From Oscillospiraceae bacterium (GTDB taxonomy: Bacteria; Bacillota; Clostridia; Oscillospirales; Oscillospiraceae), in the NCBI GenBank assembly GCA_009783555.1, contig WRDH01000027.1:1-42207 (forward strand): a stretch of DNA of 42,207 nucleotides. The letters run 5' to 3'. The notes beneath the pieces were generated by a model. The model did no database searches. It was not told the origin of the DNA and worked only from the letters and a program-made list of their open reading frames with translations. A program made the translations under genes and the position numbers. Within the stretch, counting starts at the first letter, position 1, and every line of letters begins with the position of its first letter. Positions 22,670 to 31,158 of this stretch are shown here, piece after piece.

Positions 22670-23770
22670 ATGTATACAACACGTAGAATAATAAAAATAA
22701 TTGGAACATTGATAATAATTGCTGCTATGGCACTCCCGGTCACAGTGATTTGTGCAGCATCCTCCTCTGTGGGGTTCTCGATAACTCCGGTATTGCCGGA
22801 GAATCAACAACAAAACGACAGCTCGTTTTTCGACCTGCTGGTATACCCGGGACAGGAACAAAACCTCGTTGTGATGGTACACAACGAAAGCTCTGAAAGC
22901 ATAACTGTTCTTGTTGAGGCAGTCACTGCATCCACAAATCGTAACGGCGACATTGACTATACTTCAAAAAGTGCAGTGATGGACGAAACACTCCAAACAC
23001 CATTGGAAGAAATGATAACTATCCCGCAAACCCACTATACAATCCCCGCAGATTCAAGTATACCTGTATCGGTTAAGCTCAATGTACCTGAGCGGCCGTT
23101 TGACGGAATCGCTCTGGGATCAATAAGGGTTCTTAAGGAAGTTACCGAAGAAGAAAGAGCCGCAGGGGGAATGATTGTGAACCAATTTGCATACGTAGTT
23201 GCGGTGCGGCTGGCACAAAGCAGAAATGCAGGGAATATTGAACCCGACTTTGCCTTGGGTGATGTAACGGCGGAGCTTGTTAATCACAGAGCATCCATAG
23301 TCGCGCAAATCAGAAATCCGAAGCCCGTGCTTATTAGCGGAACATCTATAACTTCGGTAATTTATCCCAAAGGCAGCAATCAACCCGTTTTTAGATATGA
23401 TATGCCGGATGTCAGCTTCGCACCGAATTCCATATTCAACTTATCATTTGTTGACAGGGCAGGTTACGGCATAGAAGCGGGGGAATACACAGCGAAAGTA
23501 TCAGTCGAATTTCAAGGTGAAACATGGGACTTTGAACAGGACTTTATAGTCACTGCTCAGGAAGCCGCAGTCGTGAATGAAAACGCAGTAAACCAACAAG
23601 CACAGCAAAGTCCGAGAACGCCCGGTGTTGCAGGCGGAATCCCGCAATGGGTGATTTACACAGGCGCAACGGTTCTGGCAATAATGTTTATTGGCTTATT
23701 GGTCCTGACAGTTGTAGTTATTAAGCGAAATCTGAAACCCATTAATATAGAAGAATTAGTAGAGCGATAA
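22670..23770 (+). CDS. DUF916/DUF3324 cell-surface protein (WxL-interacting protein)
   Basis: A 366-residue product. Residues 1-27 are a signal peptide. Residues about 32-160 match DUF916 (GFSITPVLPENQ, FFDLLVYPGQEQNLVVMVHN, then a QTHYTIPADSSIPV segment). Residues about 165-300 match DUF3324 (FAYVVAVRLAQS, GDVTAELVNHRASIVAQIRN). Residues about 322-346 form a C-terminal membrane helix followed by KRN. In Lactobacillales csc clusters this architecture is the membrane-anchored partner of WxL proteins, with a peptidoglycan-binding half and a ligand-binding half. Its place downstream of the small WxL-like gene matches those clusters and supports the reading of this whole region. Ribosome site GAAGGAAGG. 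Confidence 0.87.
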   Translation: MYTTRRIIKIIGTLIIIAAMALPVTVICAASSSVGFSITPVLPENQQQNDSSFFDLLVYPGQEQNLVVMVHNESSESITVLVEAVTASTNRNGDIDYTSKSAVMDETLQTPLEEMITIPQTHYTIPADSSIPVSVKLNVPERPFDGIALGSIRVLKEVTEEERAAGGMIVNQFAYVVAVRLAQSRNAGNIEPDFALGDVTAELVNHRASIVAQIRNPKPVLISGTSITSVIYPKGSNQPVFRYDMPDVSFAPNSIFNLSFVDRAGYGIEAGEYTAKVSVEFQGETWDFEQDFIVTAQEAAVVNENAVNQQAQQSPRTPGVAGGIPQWVIYTGATVLAIMFIGLLVLTVVVIKRNLKPINIEELVER

Positions 23771-23800
23771 CAAGACAAGGGGACGGTTCATCTGTCTTGT
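23770..23800. repeat. Dispersed palindromic repeat, single copy
   Basis: One copy in the GGGGACGG orientation, starting 2 nt after the DUF916 stop codon and ending TCTGTCTTG. It may act as a hairpin between the operon and the diguanylate cyclase gene. Confidence 0.88.
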
Positions 23801-23877
23801 AAGTTCAGCTTGCATAACTCCCCCCGTAATAGTAATATAAGGATATCTTACAGTTTAAACGAAATCAGGTGTTTCAA

Positions 23878-24999
23878 GTGAAAAACAGCTTAGTCAAAAG
23901 AATGTACGTTATCCTTATTATTACTGTTTTATTGTCGTCGGCAGGGATTTATGCAATCGTGTATTTAACGTCACAAGGAATGGTGAGAGAAGATGTGCGC
24001 ACGCGTGCTATCGGTGTTAAGGATTATATACTCGCAAGCCTTGACGGCAGTGATTTTGTTGACATCGGCGAAAACACCGAAGCGGGGATTCATGCGAGCT
24101 TGAACATTCAAGGAATACTTGATAATCTTCGCGGTGTCGGCGGTCTTAGGAGGCTCTATATAGCAGAGATAAAAGAAGACGGCACGATAGTAACGACTTT
24201 GAGAACCTCCGGCGGCTCAGATGCAGATTACCAACCGTCCGGCAGGCCGGAAGCTGATTTGCGGCGAAGTGTAAACGAAGGTATGGCAATCTTTGCGGAA
24301 TCATTTTATCAGACGGATGACGGAAACATCTTTACAATATTCTGGCCTGTAATTGACCAAGATAATGAGCTTCTGGGCGTTGTATGTATGGAGTTTGACG
24401 TTAATTTTCTTGCAAATCTAAACGAACAGGCATTGACTTACGGTCTCTTTTTAGCAGGAGGTCTGCTGCTTATAATATCCGTTACATCATACCTTAGTCT
24501 GAACAGAGCATCGGAGCCATACTTCAAAAAGCTTGCGTACACGGATTTCCTTACAGGTTACGAGAACCGTATGGCATTTGAGCATAGTTTGCGTGAAGCG
24601 GGCAATCTTGCCGACAAAGGCGAGAAGGTCACGCTTATTATTTTCGATGTAAACAACTTAAAGACAATTAACGACACACAGGGGCACAAAGTCGGAGACG
24701 CATACATAAAATCCACAGCGGATATAATTAACAGCAATCTTCGTGGCGCAGGCTCTCTTTACAGGATCGGCGGTGATGAGTTTGCGTCAATCATTGTCGG
24801 AAAAGATGAAGACTTTATCAGAGATGTAATGAAAGCCTTACGCGCCGAAAACCGCGTTGCCGTAAAAGGTCAAAACTTCAGTTGCGCTTGCGGAGCAGCA
24901 ATGTTCACCCCCGGCATAGACACAACCCTGCGCGACGTCTTCAAACGCGCCGACGAAGCAATGTACGTCGAGAAAAAACGCCAAAAAGGGTTGACATAG
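23878..24999 (+). CDS. Membrane diguanylate cyclase (GGDEF) with extracytoplasmic sensor
   Basis: About 373 residues from GTG 23878 (AGGTG at 23867-23871; the upstream in-frame GTG 23869 overlaps that site). Two membrane helices (about 9-30 and 187-208) bracket a roughly 155-residue extracytoplasmic region with a PAS/Cache-like pattern (LYIAEIKEDGTIVTTLRTSG, IFWPVIDQDNELLGVVCMEF). Residues about 225-370 are a GGDEF domain with intact DFLTGYENR, FDVNNLKTINDTQGHKVGD and GGDEF (298-302), so it should make c-di-GMP. The inhibitory RxxD site is not seen. Its position after the WxL operon suggests control of surface attachment, by inference. Confidence 0.88.
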   Translation: MKNSLVKRMYVILIITVLLSSAGIYAIVYLTSQGMVREDVRTRAIGVKDYILASLDGSDFVDIGENTEAGIHASLNIQGILDNLRGVGGLRRLYIAEIKEDGTIVTTLRTSGGSDADYQPSGRPEADLRRSVNEGMAIFAESFYQTDDGNIFTIFWPVIDQDNELLGVVCMEFDVNFLANLNEQALTYGLFLAGGLLLIISVTSYLSLNRASEPYFKKLAYTDFLTGYENRMAFEHSLREAGNLADKGEKVTLIIFDVNNLKTINDTQGHKVGDAYIKSTADIINSNLRGAGSLYRIGGDEFASIIVGKDEDFIRDVMKALRAENRVAVKGQNFSCACGAAMFTPGIDTTLRDVFKRADEAMYVEKKRQKGLT

Positions 25000-25020
25000 A
25001 CGCCAAAGGTGTGCTAAACT
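24991..25020 (+). promoter_or_regulatory. Promoter of the AAA/DUF4143 gene, overlapping the previous stop
   Basis: TTGACA (24991-24996) is formed by the last two sense codons of the diguanylate cyclase gene; an 18-nt spacer leads to TAAACT (25015-25020), about 41 nt before ATG 25062. Confidence 0.6.
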
Positions 25021-25061
25021 AACGACGAACAATAACATTAGCACAACATATGGGGGCGGAT

Positions 25062-26291
25062 ATGTACATTCAGCGGAAAATTGAACAAAAAATACGGGAA
25101 ATATCCGCAGTCTTTCCGGTAGTTATGGTGACCGGAGCGAGACAAGTCGGGAAAACAACACTGCTAAAGCACCTTGCGGAGCCGGAGCGGGATTTTGTCA
25201 CGCTTGATATACCTGAAAACAGAGTGCTGGCAGTTGAAGAACCTGTCGCGTTTTTACAAAAACACAAGCCGCCATTGATTATTGACGAATTCCAATATGC
25301 GCCGGACCTTTTATCGTATATAAAAGCATATGTTGATGAAAATAAAGTGTGCGGAAGCTTTTGGCTTACAGGCTCGCAGAACTTTGTTTCAATGCAAAAT
25401 GTATCGGAAAGTCTGGCAGGGCGTGTCGGAATTATTAACTTATTCAGCCTGTCAAATTCAGAGATTACCGGTACACATTTTGATGAGTATAGTGCATCGC
25501 CGGACACGTTACTCTCGCGCCAAAAAGTATCCGTTAAAATGAACAGGCAGGAACTCTTTTCTCATATTCTAAAAGGCGGTATGCCGCGTCTTTACGAGAA
25601 ACCGGACATACCGCTGCATGATTATTTCGGCTCATATTTTCAAACGTATTTATCACGGGACATCAGGGAGTTGGCACAGGTTGCCGATGAACTGGCATTT
25701 TATAAGTTTATGCGAGTATGTGCCGGATTGGTTGCATCTCATGTAGACTACACAAACATTGCAAATAAAGTCGGGATTTCTGTGAATAAAGCTAAAGAAT
25801 GGGTGTCAATTCTTGTTTCTTCCGGCATTGTCATTCTTATATCACCCTATTTTAACAACGCACTAAAAAGAGTTGTTAAGACACCCAGATTGTATTTCGC
25901 TGACACCGGTCTGCTATGCTATCTGCGGGGTATTGATGATGCCGAAGTGTTGGAAAAGCTTGCCGACAGTGGAGAATTTTTTGAAAACTATGTCGTAAGC
26001 GAGGTATATAAAAGCTTTACAAACACAGGGTTACGCCCGCCGCTGCATTATTACCGGGATACGAACAACCGTAAAGAAATAGACATACTAATTGAACGCA
26101 ACGGGGTACTGTATCCGATCGAAATAAAGAAAAACGCTAATCCTGATAAAAAGGCAGTAAAAAACTTCAGTGCTCTTGCTCCGATAGGAGATACAAACAT
26201 AAAGATAGGGACCGGCACAGTAATTTGCACCGCCAACGACCTCTACCCGCTAGGTAATGATACCTGGGCTGTTCCCCATTGGCTTATCTGA
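25062..26291 (+). CDS. AAA-family ATPase with DUF4143 domain
   Basis: About 409 residues from ATG 25062, directly preceded by GGGGGCGG; an in-frame ATG at 25050 overlaps that site. Residues 15-165 form an AAA_14 ATPase: Walker A GARQVGKTT, Walker B PPLIIDEFQYAPDLL, and WLTGSQNF as sensor. Residues about 190-400 are the DUF4143 domain (YFQTYLSRDIRELAQVADE, RLYFADTGLLCYLRG, then EIDILIERNGVLYPIEIK, which looks like a degraded PD-(D/E)XK nuclease core). The family is widespread in anaerobes and its role is not settled; toxin-like or accessory roles have been proposed. It has its own promoter. Confidence 0.88.
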   Translation: MYIQRKIEQKIREISAVFPVVMVTGARQVGKTTLLKHLAEPERDFVTLDIPENRVLAVEEPVAFLQKHKPPLIIDEFQYAPDLLSYIKAYVDENKVCGSFWLTGSQNFVSMQNVSESLAGRVGIINLFSLSNSEITGTHFDEYSASPDTLLSRQKVSVKMNRQELFSHILKGGMPRLYEKPDIPLHDYFGSYFQTYLSRDIRELAQVADELAFYKFMRVCAGLVASHVDYTNIANKVGISVNKAKEWVSILVSSGIVILISPYFNNALKRVVKTPRLYFADTGLLCYLRGIDDAEVLEKLADSGEFFENYVVSEVYKSFTNTGLRPPLHYYRDTNNRKEIDILIERNGVLYPIEIKKNANPDKKAVKNFSALAPIGDTNIKIGTGTVICTANDLYPLGNDTWAVPHWLI

Positions 26292-26305
26292 GTACAGGGA
26301 GGTAG

Positions 26306-26360
26306 AAGACAGATGGACTGTCCCCGCAACCGCATTGCGCGTGGCAATCCATCTGTCTAC
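26306..26360. repeat. Hybrid palindrome combining two repeat families
   Basis: Outer arms AGACAGATGGA (26307-26317) and TCCATCTGTCT (26348-26358) resemble the dispersed repeat ends. The centre holds CGCATTGCGCGTGGCAATCC, which resembles the separate interspersed palindrome seen at 27892. It lies between the ATPase and Uma2 genes. Confidence 0.7.
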
Positions 26361-26475
26361 GTTTTCATCATTAAATGGTTATTGATATGTAGAAAGGCAC
26401 TGTGTTATTGTATGTATGTCTTGACCGGGATTAAAGAGTGACAAGAAATGTTATGAAGACGAGGAGGAGAAATTA

Positions 26476-27060
26476 ATGATGTATGATAAAAAGGATGATG
26501 ACCTTGAGGTACAAGAAGCGCAACCTGATTATAGCCGGTTGTATACAATTGAAGAGTATTACGAGATAGGGGAGGATGTCCGGGTGGAGTTATACGAAGG
26601 ATATCTTGTTGTTATGCAAAGTCCAACACTGCGGCATCAAGGGATACTTGGAGTAATACATGCAAATTTGTTCATGTTTTTAAAAGGCAAAAAATGTAAG
26701 GTCTTTACAGCACCGGGTGTACACCTGTTTAAAAAAGAAGCGACAGTATTCATACCTGACATAATAGTTGTGTGCGACAAATCAAAACTCGATATACGCA
26801 ATGTTGACGGAGCACCCGATTTAGTAATCGAAATTCTCTCACCATCCACAACACGGATGGATAGGAAACTAAAGTTCGATAAATACCAAAAAGCAGGCGT
26901 TAAAGAATACTGGATAATAGACCCGGAGCGCAACCTGCTTGAAGTAAACCTGCTTGTAGACGGCAAATACATTACAACAATCTACAATGAAACCGCCCAA
27001 GCCCCCGTCAGCACCCTCGACGGCTTCGAAATAGACCTCGCGGAAGTGTTCGCGGAGTAA
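26476..27060 (+). CDS. Uma2 family (DUF820) restriction-endonuclease-fold protein
   Basis: A 194-residue product; ribosome site GAGGAGGAG before ATG 26476 (a second ATG follows at 26479). Family marks in order: YTIEEYYEIGEDVRVELYEG, FIPDIIVVCDKSKL, GAPDLVIEILSPSTTRMDRK, KFDKYQKAGVKEYWIIDPE. These supply the PD-(D/E)XK-like residues (Asp in PDIIV; Glu in VIEILSPST; Lys in the DxxxKFDKY region). The family is common in cyanobacteria and Firmicutes and is usually of unknown role. Length is normal. No partner gene is obvious. Confidence 0.87.
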   Translation: MMYDKKDDDLEVQEAQPDYSRLYTIEEYYEIGEDVRVELYEGYLVVMQSPTLRHQGILGVIHANLFMFLKGKKCKVFTAPGVHLFKKEATVFIPDIIVVCDKSKLDIRNVDGAPDLVIEILSPSTTRMDRKLKFDKYQKAGVKEYWIIDPERNLLEVNLLVDGKYITTIYNETAQAPVSTLDGFEIDLAEVFAE

Positions 27061-27110
27061 GGTTACGGAGATTTTCCGAAAAATATCCGTAAAATCTCAA
27101 TCTAATTTTC

Positions 27111-27139
27111 TTGAAAATCATTGTTTTTTATGCTATTGT
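27111..27139 (+). promoter_or_regulatory. Promoter of the brnT-like pair
   Basis: TTGAAA (27111-27116), 17-nt spacer, TATTGT (27134-27139), about 27 nt before ATG 27166. Confidence 0.55.
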
Positions 27140-27165
27140 GAAGAGGCAGCAGCAAAGGAGCAAAT

Positions 27166-27468
27166 ATGGAAATATTTTTGGATATGCTGTTCGATTGGGA
27201 CGAAGATAAAGCGAGAGTAAATGAGCACAAACATGGGATATCCTTTACCGAAGCAATGACCGCGTTTGGCGATGCAAATGCTGTGCTATTGGATGATAAA
27301 GCGCATTCTGACGAAGAAGACCGTTTTATATTACTCGGAATGAGCAAGGAAACCAGCCTGTTAGTGGTATGTCATTGCTATAGAGATGAATATGATGCAA
27401 TAAGACTCATCTCTGCACGGAAAGCTAACAAGAGTGAAGAAAAGATATACGGAGGCACAGGAAAATGA
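27166..27468 (+). CDS. brnT: BrnT family ribonuclease toxin
   Basis: A 100-residue product; AAAGGAG lies about 6 nt before ATG 27166. The BrnT signature is clear: FDWDEDKARVNEHKHGISFT, AMTAFGDANAVLLDD, EDRFILLGMSKETSLLVV, RDEYDAIRLISARKAN. BrnT toxins have a RelE-like fold and cut RNA. The gene overlaps its downstream partner by 4 bp (ATGA), as expected for a toxin-antitoxin pair. Confidence 0.88.
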   Translation: MEIFLDMLFDWDEDKARVNEHKHGISFTEAMTAFGDANAVLLDDKAHSDEEDRFILLGMSKETSLLVVCHCYRDEYDAIRLISARKANKSEEKIYGGTGK

Positions 27469-27677
27469 GAGAACACTATGATTTTACAAATGCCAGACCT
27501 AATCCATATGCAGAGAAAATGAAGAATGGTTATTCCGTGGCAATTCATTATGAAAGTATGGAAGATATTGAAAATGACGATACAATACGTTCAGTTATAG
27601 CCTTGCTAAAAAAGCCTGGGTTAAACTCACTTCATTTATATTTAAAGAAAGACAATACTTCTTCTGTGAAGAATTAA
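27465..27677 (+). CDS. Putative BrnA-like antitoxin with divergent C-terminus
   Basis: A 70-residue product overlapping brnT by 4 bp. The start MREHYDFTNARPNPYAEKMK matches the N-terminal segment of many BrnT partners (YDFSKAKRNPYAKK). The usual next part is a ribbon-helix-helix strand (VTIRLD...); here it is GYSVAIHYESMEDIENDDTI, with no clear ribbon-helix-helix. It may bind the toxin through its N-terminus without binding DNA in the usual way. Antitoxin assignment rests on position and the N-terminal motif. Confidence 0.7.
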   Translation: MREHYDFTNARPNPYAEKMKNGYSVAIHYESMEDIENDDTIRSVIALLKKPGLNSLHLYLKKDNTSSVKN

Positions 27678-27718
27678 CCACCGTCCTATCTCCCCAAATA
27701 AACACCTAAACTTTTCAC

Positions 27719-27754
27719 CAAATACACCGATATACTATATAAGGTGTATTTTTT
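27719..27754 (+). terminator. Rho-independent terminator after the BrnT pair
   Basis: AAATACACC (27719-27727) pairs with GGTGTATTT (27742-27750), and a T-rich run follows to 27753. It lies about 40 nt after the stop codon. Confidence 0.75.
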
Positions 27755-27832
27755 CATGCCCAAACACAAGTTATAAGACCCCGGAGTATGTGAAAACTAT
27801 GTAAATTATGGTAAACACTAATGTTACTTATC

Positions 27833-27862
27833 TTGACATTTAGGGGTATTTTGTAGTATAAT
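27833..27862 (+). promoter_or_regulatory. Strong promoter of the dockerin/cohesin/sortase operon
   Basis: TTGACA (27833-27838), 18-nt spacer and a perfect TATAAT (27857-27862). The first gene starts at 28000, leaving a leader of about 130 nt that contains a stable palindrome. Confidence 0.8.
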
Positions 27863-27891
27863 GTGACACGTAAAAATGTATGCTTTTCGTC

Positions 27892-27922
27892 ATTGCGAAC
27901 CGTCCGCAGACGGTGTGGCAAT
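27892..27922. repeat. REP-like palindrome in the leader of the dockerin-protein gene
   Basis: An outer stem ATTGC (27892-27896)/GCAAT (27918-27922) and an inner stem ACCGTC (27899-27904)/GACGGT (27909-27914) with loop CGCA. The sequence follows the CGTCATTGCGA...GTGGCAATCC pattern of interspersed repeats known from many bacteria. Confidence 0.7.
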
Positions 27923-27999
27923 CCACAACTTAACACAACCAGTTATTTTTGATATAAATACCGGATAAAGCCATCCCGTTGGCTCAAGGAGAAGGAACT

Positions 28000-30900
28000 A
28001 TGAAAATATTAAAAGCAGTAATGTTAACGCTCCTGATATCGCTCTGCGTAGCAATAGCGGCAGTTGTCGTTATGCACATTTTCGGCGGCGGTGACGATAC
28101 AGGTGGTGCGCAACCGCGTGAGCGTGTTCGGGGCAGTGCGGATGGCGAAGCTGACATGTCGATACGTGTAGTTTTGGAGTCCGGAGAAGATGAAATAGAC
28201 GTGTGGGAAGAGTTCCGCTTCTGGCCGCGTGCAACAACAAGGTCGCAGGAAACAGGCTATTTGCAGTTCTATCCTTTCATACCTCATAGTATACTTCCCG
28301 GAGAAACCGTTGAACTTAGCGTTTCCGCTGTTGGCTTTAAAGGATGGGAAGCAGACCCGAACCAAGCGCAAGTTGAATTTTTTGACGAGAAGACCGATGA
28401 GGAGATGGCTTTTGTATCATTCATTATGCCCGACAATCGTGTCTCAATAGCGGCACTGTACGAAAATAAAGTCCCCTCCATTAATTACGAGAACCAAAGA
28501 GAAACTATAATGGCTATAAAGGACATGCATGAGTATGGCGCAGTTCCTACACCGGCATCTGAACCGTGGACACCCGTGCAAGGTCCGCCAATTGTCCTTC
28601 CTGCTGCTGTAGTTGGTGTTCCTTATCCTGTCAGGCTAAATAACCCTGCAGGCATGCAGGAAATCATGAACAGGCAGTGGTGGGGTGGCACCCTACCCGA
28701 TCCACTCCGACCAGAACTAGGTGAAGGATGGTTATTTGACTGGAGATTTGAAATACCGGATGCGCTTCCCTGGCTGGATTTTGATCAAACTCCGGGTGCT
28801 GTCGGCGGCGGCGGCACATTTGACGGTATGCCTACTTTGGTGTCACATGTAACAGCCGAACCAATTCCATTCCGTGTCCGTATATATCAATATAGGCCGG
28901 ATCAAGCTCCGTCAACCGGTGTGCTTTGGGATACATTCTGGTTTGCAATCAGGGTACATGGAGCAGGAACAGATCCGGGTATTACAACAACAAGCTTTCC
29001 GGCCGGAACAGTCGGAGTGACATACCGTGTTCCGATAGGTACAGTTGGATTTCCCGAAGGCTCGACATGGGAGTGGAATATAGACGATGGTTTTTCTTTA
29101 CCTGCAGGCCTCGAGCTTCGGTATGATTTAACCGGTGACACCAGAAATGCATTCATAATAGGCGAGCCGGAGGATACGCCGGCTAACCTGGTCTCAACAG
29201 GGTTTCCTTTTAGAATTACAGCATCATCTACAGATATTGTTAATTTTCCCCTACTGGGAGACTACCGGGGACCCGATCTCTATAACATCAGAATCTGGAG
29301 CCGCCCGACAATATCAGAGCCAACCTGGCCTGCTCCTAATGCCGGTGTTTGGCATGACGGGATGGTTGGTCATCCTTACAACCACCTTACGGGCGCAAAT
29401 CAGGAAACAGGAGCGGGCGGTACTATATCAGCAACAAACGGCATAATGCGCGTCACTACCCCTGCCGGTCTTCCCGGTCTTCTTCCTATACCTCAACCAG
29501 GTGATATACCCGACATACCCCCGTCATGGCGCTGGGGTCAAATACTCACGGGGGGTTATGGCCCGTTACCCGAAGGATTAAGACTTGAAGTTGATCCGAC
29601 TGATGTAACAAGAGCAGCGATAACCGGCACGCCGTTACCCGCGACAGCAGGCAGGAGCTATCCGGTTTCATTCAGCTTCGTATCAACAAATCCGAACCAA
29701 ATCATAGGCGAAGCCGAGCAAATAGCCTTCACAATATATATACATCCGCGCCCGGAGTTCAGTCCTGATGAAACAGTTATACCCGACGGTATGGTCGGTC
29801 CGGGGCCGACAATGCAACAACCGGTCCCTGAAGTAGTATCGACAAATCCTTCTATTACATGGGCAATTTCAAACGAGCCGGCAGAACAATACGCCGGGGC
29901 AACGATTGCGGCAAAACAAGAGAGCATTCCCGCAGGTATAACAGGCATCGTCTGGCATCCAGATCCTTTGGAACTGCCGGACAGTACATTAGCTTTTTCA
30001 AATGATGTGACACGTTTCTTAACAATAACCGGTACAACCACAGACAATGCTAAGGCTGGCACTCACCCGTTAAATATAGAATTTGAAATCAGGCATCCGA
30101 ATCCGAATATTAACGGAGCAAGAGAAGAAAAAGAACATACAATAAAAATATGGAATCGCGCATATCTAACTGTGATAATTGAACCCAGAGAACGAAATTC
30201 AATAGCAGCTGATGTAGGACGTCGTAATGTGCTTGGAGATTCCGAGGCATTTGGCCGCGCTATTATGCCGGGTGAAGTGGGCAGGATAATGGCAGGGCAG
30301 ACAGCCAGCAATTTCGTTCGTTGGGAGGTCAGCAAGCTATATAATCTTCCCGCACCGCCGGGAAGACCTAACGAAACACTAATAGATATAAATCATATAC
30401 CAGGATTTTCGACTGCTTTACCACCCCCCGGTTTCTTTCCTGCCGGTCCATGGACAGGAATCGGCAATAATTGGGGACTGTCAGAGCCGGGTAATGATGC
30501 ATTCTCTTGGATGGATATAAGGATGCCTATACCCTTAGACCCGGAACACCCGGCAATAAACGTCGAAATCACCGGATTTCATAGTGGGCGTCCGCAGATT
30601 ACCCATACCCTGCCTACCGGCATATTAGGTGAAGATTATCCGGGGAGATTTAGAATCACTAATTTAAACGATGTCCCGTCCGTCATAGGCGGAGGTCCGT
30701 TGCCGTCCAGAACGTTTAGTATAGTAGAAGGCAGTCTTCCCCCCGGTGTGTTTATCGACTCCGTAGGAGGTATGTACGGCGAGCCGACAGAAATAGGAAC
30801 ATTTATTTTCCGTGTCGGCCTGACTTTACCCGGTACAATGCGATTGGAATTAGGTCCGCATTCTATCCTTATACGCCGGTTCTCGCCAACATATGGCGAT

Positions 30901-31143
30901 GTTGACGGTGACGGAAATCTTACTTTAGCAGACCTTGTCCTGCTCTCGAAGTTTGTTAACGCCGTTACGGAAGAAGAACGGGCTCCTTACAGGGAAATCA
31001 TGATGCAGAATAACAGCATAAGAAACGGCAATATTATGAGCACTTCCGGCGATCCGGTTTCGGCTGACTTGTTTGCACTGCAGACCTGGTTTGCGCTCGA
31101 GGGCGTGTATGACAGCTTTATTACTTCTCGCCTAAATGATTAA
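28000..31143 (+). CDS. Large secreted multi-Ig-like protein with C-terminal dockerin
   Basis: About 1047 residues from ATG 28000 (AAGGAGAAGG site; the in-frame TTG at 27979 is rejected). Residues 1-25 form a signal peptide or N-terminal anchor (AVMLTLLISLCVAIAAVVV). The body holds at least three putative Ig-like (He_PIG-type) units ending in phrases such as LPAGLELRYD...IIGEPEDTPA, LPEGLRLEVD...ITGTPLPATA and LPPGVFIDSVGGMYGEPTE. Residues 965-1047 are a type I-like dockerin: GDVDGDGNLTLADLVLLSKF is a canonical calcium loop and helix; the second half (GNIMSTSGDPVSADLFALQT) is degenerate. It should bind a cohesin, and the next gene encodes one, 15 nt downstream. No catalytic domain is seen. Confidence 0.85.
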   Translation: MKILKAVMLTLLISLCVAIAAVVVMHIFGGGDDTGGAQPRERVRGSADGEADMSIRVVLESGEDEIDVWEEFRFWPRATTRSQETGYLQFYPFIPHSILPGETVELSVSAVGFKGWEADPNQAQVEFFDEKTDEEMAFVSFIMPDNRVSIAALYENKVPSINYENQRETIMAIKDMHEYGAVPTPASEPWTPVQGPPIVLPAAVVGVPYPVRLNNPAGMQEIMNRQWWGGTLPDPLRPELGEGWLFDWRFEIPDALPWLDFDQTPGAVGGGGTFDGMPTLVSHVTAEPIPFRVRIYQYRPDQAPSTGVLWDTFWFAIRVHGAGTDPGITTTSFPAGTVGVTYRVPIGTVGFPEGSTWEWNIDDGFSLPAGLELRYDLTGDTRNAFIIGEPEDTPANLVSTGFPFRITASSTDIVNFPLLGDYRGPDLYNIRIWSRPTISEPTWPAPNAGVWHDGMVGHPYNHLTGANQETGAGGTISATNGIMRVTTPAGLPGLLPIPQPGDIPDIPPSWRWGQILTGGYGPLPEGLRLEVDPTDVTRAAITGTPLPATAGRSYPVSFSFVSTNPNQIIGEAEQIAFTIYIHPRPEFSPDETVIPDGMVGPGPTMQQPVPEVVSTNPSITWAISNEPAEQYAGATIAAKQESIPAGITGIVWHPDPLELPDSTLAFSNDVTRFLTITGTTTDNAKAGTHPLNIEFEIRHPNPNINGAREEKEHTIKIWNRAYLTVIIEPRERNSIAADVGRRNVLGDSEAFGRAIMPGEVGRIMAGQTASNFVRWEVSKLYNLPAPPGRPNETLIDINHIPGFSTALPPPGFFPAGPWTGIGNNWGLSEPGNDAFSWMDIRMPIPLDPEHPAINVEITGFHSGRPQITHTLPTGILGEDYPGRFRITNLNDVPSVIGGGPLPSRTFSIVEGSLPPGVFIDSVGGMYGEPTEIGTFIFRVGLTLPGTMRLELGPHSILIRRFSPTYGDVDGDGNLTLADLVLLSKFVNAVTEEERAPYREIMMQNNSIRNGNIMSTSGDPVSADLFALQTWFALEGVYDSFITSRLND

Positions 31144-31158
31144 CCGGGGGAATTATCA

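Noticed and set aside
25062..27677. A defence island (ATPase, Uma2, BrnT)
   Set aside because: These are common scattered accessory genes, each with its own promoter or gap; no recognised defence effector set is present.
27949..27962. TGATATAAATACCG shared with 6795-6808 as a fourth WxL-type promoter
   Set aside because: Neither the ACAG-N4-CTGTGTA box nor TAAAATGC is present at 27.9 kb; the 14-bp match alone is weak and may be chance.
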